Below, piece after piece: positions 56,328 through 64,000 of a stretch of 64,000 nt of DNA. Numbering within the stretch: the stretch's first letter is position 1; the number at the start of each line of letters is the position of its first letter. Made by a program: the position numbers and the translations under genes. Source of the DNA: Serripes groenlandicus (Eukaryota; Mollusca; Bivalvia; Cardiida; Cardiidae); NCBI GenBank assembly GCA_031761405.1, contig JASEVX010000003.1:144390350-144454349 (forward strand), read 5' to 3'. Under the pieces are notes generated by a model. The model was not told the DNA's origin. It ran no database searches and was given only the letters and a program-made list of their open reading frames with translations.

Positions 56328-56521
56328 CCCTCATATAGACGCTTTCTGAAAACATAGTGACAAAAGAAGAAATTGCACAAAACGTGCAATTTCTCCTTTT
56401 GCCACAATGTTTTCCACTTTTTGTCATAGGTTATCCATTCATTTATGGAGATTTTCTATTTTTTGACAAAATACATTCAAAGTCGTCTGCTGCAGAATTG
56501 TCGTACGGGGGAAAGGGTTAA
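56328..56521 (+). mobile_element. TTAA MITE downstream of the coiled-coil gene
   Basis: TTAACCCTTTCCCTCATATAGACGC ... TCGTACGGGGGAAAGGGTTAA; CAC/GTG stem variant; about 35 bases deleted at the left arm. It lies about 140 bases after the stop codon of the minus-strand gene, so it may be in the 3' UTR. Confidence 0.9.
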
Positions 56522-56659
56522 CTGTTCCATAATTTAGTCTAGCAAGCAATTAATTCAAAACCCTCTGAACGCTGATTTTCTTTCTTTCCTGAGTGATAGT
56601 ATTTTCCTTTGTCAACTGCTGCAGAATTTTCAGCAGAATCACAATGTTATTTTATCCTA

Positions 56660-56836
56660 TTAAGTGTAGTCCCCTGATAAAAAGTTCCTATGGGGCGGTT
56701 TAACGTTCTCCTTCAGTCTGTGTCCGTATGGCAAAGATTTGTTTCCTTCCTTCGTTTCTCCTTCCTTTATTTCTTTTCTAACCGCATCTTTCCAGTCAAC
56801 TAAGTGTCTGTATTTTCCTTGTAATACTAATAAGTC
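56660..56836 (-). CDS. HMMR/KIF15-like gene, last exon
   Basis: After acceptor TTGTATTACAG, 58 codons read DLLVLQGKYRHLVDWKDAVR and on through a basic tail ending NFLSGDYT, then TAATAG (56660-56662 and the next triplet). Phase 0, matching the donor of the previous exon, so the coiled coil QLKN-DLLVLQ continues without a break. No function is recognisable in the tail. Assignment to the gene rests on phase, strand and coil continuity. Confidence 0.75.
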   Translation of the reverse strand, partial: DLLVLQGKYRHLVDWKDAVRKEIKEGETKEGNKSLPYGHRLKENVKPPHRNFLSGDYT

Positions 56837-57746
56837 CTGTAATACAATTATATTTGTTATCCATTTCCCTGATAAAAATCTGAAACTATCGACTTTGAAC
56901 AGATCTAGGTAAAATTATGGAAAAATCTCTATTAATGAACATATTATTATTGAATAAAGATGAAAACATTGTGGTAAATAGAGAAAACGCTCAGTATGAG
57001 CAATTTCTCCTTTTACTACTATGTGTTTTTTTCAAAAGTCGTCTGCTGCAGATGTGTTAAAAAAGTCAACAAGTTGGAAAGGGAAAGTTGTCTGCTTTGG
57101 TAAGTTTAATTTTCAAATAGGTCAAAACATTGCAGAACAAGCATGTTCCATCTACCAAAATGTCAGGAAAGGAAAGTGACAGATAAGCATACAACAGATA
57201 TGTGCGAAAGCAGACAACACACAACTGAGCAATTGCTGAACAGGAGATTTCAAAAGGTCTGTAATCACTTAAGACAAATAATTCAACTTGGAGGATCCCA
57301 TCATCAGACGACATGAGAAACAACCCACAGCAAAGAGGTTGCCCCTGTTTGGGTGGATCTTACCCCTCTGCGCGAGGCACCCCAACTTAAGTTTTACTGG
57401 CTTTCACCCAGTGGAGCTTAAAATTGCCCTTATTGGGGCATATATCAAAATTAACTGCAGTAGAGATGTATATAACCACTGATTTCTACGAAAAGGTTTA
57501 CATCTAACCCTTTCCCTCAGAGACGCTTTCCGACGCCTCTGCAGTAGACCACTTTTTGAAAACATTGAGACAAAAGAAGAAATTGTTCAAAATAAGCAAT
57601 TTCTCCTTAAGTTATAATATTTTCAATTTTATTCAATAGATTAACTTTCAATTACAGAGATTTTCCATATTTTTTGCCTGGATGATTTCAAAGTCGTCTG
57701 CTGCAGATTTGTCGTAAGTGGGAAAGGGTTAAGAATATACTCTTAC
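56837..57746 (-). other. Intron with two MITEs
   Basis: A MITE about 56880-57080 (degenerate ends, stem GCTCAGTATGAGC) and a full copy 57504-57732. The rest (57090-57500) has open frames of 64 and 85 codons with no support. Confidence 0.6.
57504..57732 (+). mobile_element. TTAA MITE 14 bases from a splice donor
   Basis: CTAACCCTTTCCCTCAGAGACGC ... GTCGTAAGTGGGAAAGGGTTAA. On the minus strand the neighbouring exon ends at 57747, so only 14 intron bases separate donor and MITE. Confidence 0.9.
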
Positions 57747-57878
57747 ATTTTTTAATTGCGTGTTCTCTTGTTTAACCTGTTCATGGTATCGTAACTTCTG
57801 TTTGTGGTTCGAGTGTCCAATGAGAATATTGTTCTCTTCAAGGAGTTTTTCGAACTCAACCTTTAAGACTCGAATTCT
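57747..57878 (-). CDS. HMMR/KIF15-like gene, diagnostic coiled-coil exon
   Basis: 132 bases, phase 0 at both ends (acceptor TATTTTCAG, donor AAAAAT|GTAAGA). Reads RIRVLKVEFEKLLEENNILI then GHSNHKQKLRYHEQVKQENT and QLKN. The pattern L-x-GH-x-N-x-KQK-x-x-(Y/H)...K-x-EN-x-x-L is the conserved C-terminal block shared by hyaluronan-mediated motility receptor (HMMR/RHAMM) and kinesin KIF15, both spindle and microtubule proteins. The two cannot be separated from this piece alone; the motor domain would be off the window's right edge on this strand. Confidence 0.85.
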
Positions 57879-58011
57879 CTGAAAATATAAAACACAAAAC
57901 ACTTTATAGGAAGTCAGGCTCTAGATAAAGTGATATCATTATGCATTTTGACGCAGCTAGAGCAGATGACATAAGACAATGATTTTTTTTTTTATTAAAT
58001 GTTCATATAAA

Positions 58012-59047
58012 ACTAGAACTATCACTGAAGATGATAAATACCCCCAAAACAGCACCTTGACTCAAAATATGGCTTCCGACCGACCAACAAAAGGGCCATA
58101 ACTCTGTAAAATAACATGCAATTGTAAGACCTTTATGATATGCACATCTCCTCTTGGTATAGAAGCTTCATGTAAAAGTTTATTGAATTCCTCCCAGTGG
58201 TTTGTAAGAAATAGGCCGGACAAAATATTGCTTACGACCGACAACCGATAGAGTACTCATTTTGACCTTTGAGGTACAAGCCACCTCATCATGGTAAACA
58301 TATGTGCCCAGTAACTTGAGAATCCTATGATGCATGGTTGTGATGCGGACTGGACAAGGTAGTCCTATCAAACAGTACTCATTTTGACCTTTGAGTGTGA
58401 CCTTGACACAAGCCACCTCATCATGGTGACCATGTGTGTCCAGTAACTTTTGAATCCTAAGATGCATGGTTGAGATGCGGGCCAAACAAGGTAGTCATTA
58501 GTCGTATAAAACAGTTCTGATTTTGACCTTGACCTTTGAGGTACAGGCATGGGTTTTGTGTGCGACATGCCGCCTCATCATGGTGAACGTTTGTGCCAAG
58601 TTTCTTTGAAATCCTATTATGCATGGTTGAAATGTGGACCGGACAAGGTACAGTCCTTTCAAATAGTACTCATTTCAACCTTTGACATTTGAGGTACAGG
58701 CCTGGGTCTTGTGCGCGACATGCCGCCTCATCATGGTAAACGTTTGTGCAAAGTTTCTTCCAAATCCTATGATGCATCATGGTTAAGATGCGGGCCGGAC
58801 AAGGTTAGGTGGGACTGACAGACAGACCGACGTAAAAGGGGCCATAACTCTGTAAAATAACATGCAATTGTAAGACCTTTAGGGTATGCATGCCTCCTCT
58901 TGGTATAAAAAGCTTCATGTACAATTTTATTGAATTCCACCCAGTGGTTTGTAAGAAATAGGCCGGACAAAATATGGCTTCCGACCGACCGACACAGTGA
59001 CTCCAATATACCCCCCCCCAAAACTTTGTTTTTTGGGGGTCTAATTA
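58012..59047. mobile_element. CCCCCAAAA-ended dispersed repeat, copy 2 (core V)
   Basis: Same start (ACTAGAACTATCACTGAAG...ATACCCCCAAAAC) and end (CCCCAAAACTTTGTTTTTTGGGGG) as 52337-53256, with a different number of 125-bp units. Minus frames of 60-101 codons are unit translations. Confidence 0.82.
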
Positions 59048-59354
59048 TATATTAAGACTTAAAATATTTTAATTCAACTCTTCTACAAAGAGTTATCTGC
59101 CCTTGAATAAGCACATTTTGTAATTAAACTTACAGCTGTAACTTTTCATTTAATTTTCAAATAACTTGCCACAATAGTTTATCTTTTTGAGAATAAAGTC
59201 TCATAAAAATTTCACAACTATAGTCAAGGTCATCTTATGTCAAATAGGGTTCAAAAGTGATATATTTTAATTTTCAGTGGATTTTCAAATTGCTTGGCTC
59301 CCTTGTTCACCTTGGTGACCCAGTCTGTGACTATAGGTCAAATGTCAAGATCAC

Positions 59355-60994
59355 AACAAGAGTTGTCGGAGGACAATATAGCTCGCCTATCAGGGATATC
59401 GTCTATCAGGGCCTACTTCAGAACAGTTATAGCATGGGTATAAAGTCCAAAATCCAAAAGTGGAATAATTCAGTTGAAATTGAATTTACAAAAGAAAGAC
59501 AAGAATTACGCGTACTTAAATGTCTCACTGTGTCCCCTGCTTTGACTATCAAGGCAAGTGTAAAAGACAAAAAGTAAACAAAACCCTAACATTGAGCTAA
59601 ACACAATTATTTTTAAACAAGAAATAATAAAAAAAAAAAATTAAAAAATACAAGAAATTTAAAAAAAAAAATTGAGCTGAACACAAAGTTCTAAAATTCA
59701 AGAAAAAAAATAAAAAATAAAAAAATAATGCTCAAAGTTCAAAAATACAAGAAAATGAAAAAAAAAATGAAATTAATCCAACAAAATATGAAGAAGCTAT
59801 GCCCAATTTTCAAAATCCAGCAAAAAACAAATGTTTTACCCCAAAAAATATGAAAGCCCTAGAACCAGTACTTATTGAGAAAAAAAAAATCGAAACTTTA
59901 ACGTTGAGCTAAACGCAAAATTGAAAAATACAAGAAAAGAAAAAGAAAAAAATCCAAATGTTTGAAAAAAATCCATTCCAGAGTTATGGGACTTGACATA
60001 CAAGGTCCCCTAATGACCCTTAATAAGTGTGTGAAGTTTGAAAGCAACAGCATACACAGTGTCTGAGAAAAGGCCTTGCATGCAAAGGTTTGACCAAATT
60101 TCTAAGTCCAAAAAGGGGCACAATTCAGTCAAAATCCATTCCAGAGTTATGGGACTTGACATACAAGGTCCCCTAATGATCCTGAATAAGTGTGTGAAGT
60201 TTCAAAGCAACAGCATACACAGTGTCTGAGGAAAGGCCTTGCACGCAAAGGTTTGACCAAAATTCTAAGTCGAAAAAGGGGCACAATTCAGTCAAAATCC
60301 ATTCCAGAGTTATGGGACTTGACATACAAGGTCCCCTAATGACCCTGAATAAGTGTGTGAAGTTTGAGGGCAACAGCATACACAGTGTCTGAGAAAAGGC
60401 CTTGCACGCAAAGGTTTGACCAAATTTCTAAGTCCAAAAAGGGGCACAATTCAGTCAACATCCATTCCAGAGTTATGGGACTTGACATACAAGGTCCCCT
60501 AATGATCCTGAATAAGTGTGTGAAGTTTCAAAGCAACAGCATACACAGTGTCTGAGAAAAGGCCTTGCACGCAAAGGTTTGACCAAAATTCTAAGTCGAA
60601 AAAGGGGCACAATTCAGTCAAAATTCATTCCAGAGTTATGGGACTTGACATACAAGGTCCCCTAATGACCTTGAATAAGTGTGTGAAGTTTGAAAGCAAC
60701 AGCATACACAGTGTCTGAGAAAAGGCCTTGCACGCAAAGGTTTGACCAAATTTCTAAGTCCAAAAAGGGGCACAATTCAGTCAAAATCCATTCCAGAGTT
60801 ATGGGACTTGACATACAAGGTCCCCTAATGATCCTGAATAAGTGTGTGAAGTTTCAAAGCAACAGCATACACAGTGTCTGAGAAAAGGCCTTGCACGCAA
60901 AGGTTTGACCAAGCTGGCAACGCGGACGCCAACGCCAACACCAACGCCGGGGTGATAACATAAGCTCCCCTATTTCTTCGAATAGGCGAGCTAA
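59355..60994 (-). mobile_element. HINE-like element, core VI with 326-bp dimer units
   Basis: ACAAGAGTTGTCGGAGGACAA and AGCTCGCC at the left. Then comes an A-rich section (59580-59960) that is a reversed, degraded form of core I. It is followed by six units of about 163 bp (CAGCATACACAGTGTCTGAG, CAAGGTCCCCTAATGA), a GACGCCAACGCCAACACC tract, and AATAGGCGAGCTAATA at the right. The 63-codon frames at 60038, 60364 and 60690 are the same unit. Confidence 0.88.
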
Positions 60995-61305
60995 TAAAAG
61001 AATTGACAATCCTGGCAGGTTTGTAAAAATCCAGAGATTAATTGTAAAGTTATAGCTGCAATGCCCTATTTTATGAAGATGAACAATTTAAAATCTAAAA
61101 GCACACATGCACAAACTTACACTGAATTGACATTGTGGAGACTATGTCCTGATCAATGCAGTGTAATCGACAGAATAGAAAACCATTTCAACATCTGAAA
61201 ATGACTTTTGTCTTTATTGCCGTTTAAATACAGAGTTTTATGTTGCAGGAGCGATAAATTGGTATGTTTTGTAAGACAAGTATCGTGGAAAAATCGATAT
61301 CTTAC

Positions 61306-61313
61306 TGACGTCA
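61306..61313. promoter_or_regulatory. CRE-like palindrome TGACGTCA
   Basis: Full-length consensus CREB/ATF site in a CpG-retaining unique stretch (61240-61400) that also has an NRF1-like CTGCGCATG near 61362. Function unknown. Confidence 0.35.
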
Positions 61314-61917
61314 CATGGCCGTATTTTACTTGTGTACAATACAACATTTTAATCGGTCATGTCTGAACTGCGCATGACATTGTGCATGTATTTGCGCTGA
61401 AAAGGTACAGGTATATAATAAATACTAAATATATGCTTATTCAAGTGTAGATATCAAACCATTTAACATATACATTCATTTTGTTGATATTAAACCAACT
61501 TTTATATAAAAAAATATTACAATATTTCGACTTAAAATATGAAGTTTAAGTTCATAGAATTAAAACTTAGTTTTCGTATTAAAGCCCGAACCACTTATTT
61601 CCCATTCTTAGCATGCAAATTAATATTATGCATGTGTGAGGACAATACATCAATAGTGATTGTCACTAAAGTGAGAAAACATTTAACACTTTAGCCGAAC
61701 AATTACTTAAGATGGAATAAGTGCCTGGCCATAACCCTTTATAACATTCAACAATATAGCGTCAAAAACACGTTCACATTCACATGAATTAAATAACTAG
61801 CTCTCTACATGGAAAAAGCTTATTTCCATGAAAGTTGTCTAGTTATTCCAGCTTCAAGCCTCAAAATGTCCTTTCAGTATATAGATTAATAATTTGACAA
61901 GACAATTGACAACTTAC

Positions 61918-61992
61918 ACTGTGTATGTATTCTATCTCACACAAATCTGGGTCCTGCTTCTCATCAAACAACAACTGGATCTTTTTAAATCC
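61918..61992 (-). CDS. HMMR/KIF15-like gene, internal exon
   Basis: 75 bases (25 codons) after acceptor ATTTTTCAG with consensus donor CACAGT|GTAAGT. Reads GFKKIQLLFDEKQDPDLCEI and EYIHS; the other two frames contain stops. Charged, helical sequence. Phase 0 at both ends agrees with the exons on either side. No domain is recognised; one or more exons may be missing between this and 57878. Confidence 0.7.
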
Positions 61993-63207
61993 CTGAAAAA
62001 TAATTAAGCAAATTATTAAAACGAATGGATGCTCCCTAAATGAGTTTAAAGCAAATAATTAAGGGGCCAGAACTCCTTTTAAAAACAATCTTTTAATATG
62101 CACATCACCCTTTAATACTGAAGCTTATTTTTTAAAACATTGCTTCATTTGAGTACAAACAAAATAGCAGCAAATAATAAATGGCTTATTTTGGAGGAAT
62201 ATTTGATAAAGAGTAACAAGAGTGCAAAATGTGGACACTGTAAATAAAACATTTGTAATAGGTCAAATTACGCCAAATACATCCGCTGTCATACTGATCT
62301 ACACCCAATTAGTCCATAAAAAAGACCTTGTTTGAATGTATTGTATATATGACATCGAGTTCAAATTCATTGTAAATGTGTATAGGATGCACTTGAAATG
62401 ATTGATTTGATCACTTTTAGTATTTTGACCTTGTTTGAAAGTGAAAGCAGAGAATGCTAAACACTGGTTTTGTCTGGGCCCTATTTGGTCCAAAATGACA
62501 GTAACCATTTCGCCTGGCGAGTTCTTTCATGCATAATACCCCATTTTCTTTGGATTGTTTTAAGGCTTAGAGGTAACTCTTTTCAATGAAATATGGTGTT
62601 CTACATGAGAATTTAGAAAGTGTGACAATTGAGGACTGAAACTCTTTGATTTACATGGAAACAAAGAAGGAATTCATTTGGTGTATTGTAATCTAAAAAG
62701 GCATTCTATACAACCTGCCGATAGACAAAAGTAAGAAGTATTTACAACAATAATTACAAGAGTAGTCAGCACTATTCTCTGGCAACCATATGTTTCAACC
62801 AATTAATTTGACTTGCACAATTTTTGTTGTGTGTCATCTAAGCAATTTTTCTGCAAGATTATCTAGAAATTAGACAAGCAGATTCAGGAAAATATTTTGA
62901 AAAATTTGACATATATAAACCTTTCTAATGCAGCCTGGCAACCATTTTTTCAACAAATCAATGTGGCTTGAACAGGTTTTGTACAGATTCCCTTAACCTT
63001 TTTCCACATGATTGTTATATTTGCCACAATGTTTACCAATCAATTGAGTAATTATACTTTTATTTATAGGCATTTTCCACATTTTTGCCTAAATGTTTTT
63101 AAAGTTGTATTCTGCAGATTTGTTGCATGTTTGAAATGGTTTACTGTTTAGAAACTTTTCTACCAAATTACAAATTACAAATTGGGACTAAAAAAAACAA
63201 TGCCTAC
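61993..63207 (-). other. Intron, mostly unique AT-rich DNA
   Basis: A MITE-like remnant at 62995-63145 (CCTTTTTCCACATGATTG ... GTTTGAAATGGTTTA) and a core II-like fragment at 62780-62990 (GGCAACCATNTNTTCAACNAAT). No exon seen. Confidence 0.45.
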
Positions 63208-63280
63208 ATTTCTGTTCAACTCGATCTCAGCCTCCATACTCAGTTTATCATCATTATATTTCTTTGCTACCTCTGTCAGC
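63208..63280 (-). CDS. HMMR/KIF15-like gene, internal coiled-coil exon
   Basis: 73 bases after acceptor TATTTTACAG, donor AGAAAT|GTAGGC. One base completes a split codon, then LTEVAKKYNDDKLSMEAEIE and LNRN, a heptad-compatible coiled coil. Only this frame is open. It ends in phase 0, matching the exon at 61992. The gene continues beyond the right edge of the window. Confidence 0.72.
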
Positions 63281-64000
63281 CTGTAAAATAAGAAGATCAA
63301 TTTATTTGAAGGACAAATGTGTTCCCTGTGAGTAACCAGTTACTATTTACATGTACTAATTAAGTCAAAGACAGACAGACAAACAGACAATGGACAAGTG
63401 ATCCTTGAGTATTTCCCTGCCAAGTCAGGCACCTAAAAAGATAAGATGCAATCATGCAGTCTAATGTCTAAAGTTTTCTTCAATAACATGATGAATGTAG
63501 ACATTTTAACACTTTGAAAACCTTGTCTTAACCCTTTCCCACATTCAACAAATCTGCACTTTTGACGACTTTTGAAATCATCAAGGGAAAAAAGATGGAA
63601 TATCTCTATAAATGAAAGTTTGAATATTGAAAAGAGTTGAAAACATTGTGGCAGAAGGAGAAATTGCTCGTTTTAAAATTAAAAGAGCCCTGTTCATAAG
63701 AGAATAAAATCTTATATTAGGAGTATTAAACAGATTTCTTTACTTTCTTTAGAACATAACACAATTTTTTTTTATTTCTTTAACCCTCTCCCACATACAA
63801 CAAATCTGTAGCAGATGAAAGCATCTAGATAAATATATGGAAACTCACTACAAATGAAGGTTTATTTATTGAATAGGGTTGAAAATATTGTGACAAAAGA
63901 ATAAATTGCTTACAATGAGGAATTTCTTCTTTTATCACCATGTTTTATAAAATGGTTTGCCTAATACATTTTTAAAAGTTTTCAAAATCAGAAAAACTGT
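63281..64000 (-). other. Intron with two MITE left halves
   Basis: TTAACCCTTTCCCACATTCAAC at 63528 (truncated after the core near 63675) and TTAACCCTCTCCCACATACAAC at 63779 running toward the window end. Nothing else recognised. Confidence 0.6.

Larger units (their letters stand above)
57879..61917 (-). other. Large intron filled with repeats
   Basis: Contains the CCCCCAAAA-ended repeat (58012-59047), a HINE-like element (59355-60994), and a CpG-bearing unique stretch with a CRE-like site (61060-61400). No coding exon compatible with phase 0 on both sides was found. Confidence 0.6.

Noticed and set aside
58062..59021. Several minus frames of 60-101 codons
   Set aside because: They follow the 125-bp units of the CCCCCAAAA-ended repeat and share peptides with one another and with 52123-52899.
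59137..59230. Minus-strand exon ending at CAGCT|GTAAGT
   Set aside because: All frames between the nearest acceptor-like site and this donor contain stops.
61115..61160. Additional coding exon of the coiled-coil gene before the donor near 61122
   Set aside because: No open frame of a length divisible by three fits the phase-0 exons on both sides.

Overview
This is animal nuclear DNA, AT-rich and without bacterial-style genes. Everything points to a mollusc, most likely a bivalve: short exons with GT-AG introns, bilaterian proteins, and dispersed repeats with ends of the AGCTCACC / CTCTTGTT type and GATCCGGA-type modules that I associate with bivalve genomes. The species cannot be named from the window.

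Three host genes can be read. On the plus strand, 66-11319, are the last five coding exons of a DIXDC1 (dixin/Ccd1) orthologue, ending in a complete DIX domain. On the minus strand, 45.3 kb to 30575, is a complete C2H2 zinc-finger gene (about 1051 residues, 12 fingers, four coding exons, a probable CpG-rich non-coding first exon near 45.2 kb). On the minus strand, 63280-56660, are the last four recognised exons of a coiled-coil gene resembling the C-terminus of HMMR (RHAMM)/KIF15. DIXDC1 and the zinc-finger gene converge across a repeat-filled gap (11.7-30.4 kb). Most DIXDC1 and coiled-coil exons are too short to appear as long ORFs and were found through splice sites and phase.

One broken, formerly mobile or multicopy gene lies on the plus strand inside intron 1 of the zinc-finger gene (42556-44024). 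Its motif order suggests a FEN/XPG-like nuclease fold with a Cys-rich tail, but it carries three stops and two frameshifts, and two predicted acidic positions have become tyrosine.

The rest is almost all repeats. (1) More than 35 recognisable copies of a 150-240 bp fold-back MITE with ends CCCTTTCCC...GGGAAAGGG in TTAA sites (piggyBac-like signature) sit between genes, in introns, 14 bases from a splice donor and directly on a stop codon. (2) Several 0.15-2.4 kb elements share the same ends (AGCTCACC or AGCTCGAC at one side, a hairpin plus CTCTTGTT at the other) but carry unrelated tandem cores of about 125-180 bp; their structure and a precise empty site fit non-autonomous Helitron/Helentron elements (HINE/pearl-like). 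(3) tRNA-type SINEs, a MULE-like element with a 9-bp target duplication, a hAT-like MITE nested in another MITE, and minisatellites, including a 40-bp array of 2.5 kb with a 200-bp higher-order period.
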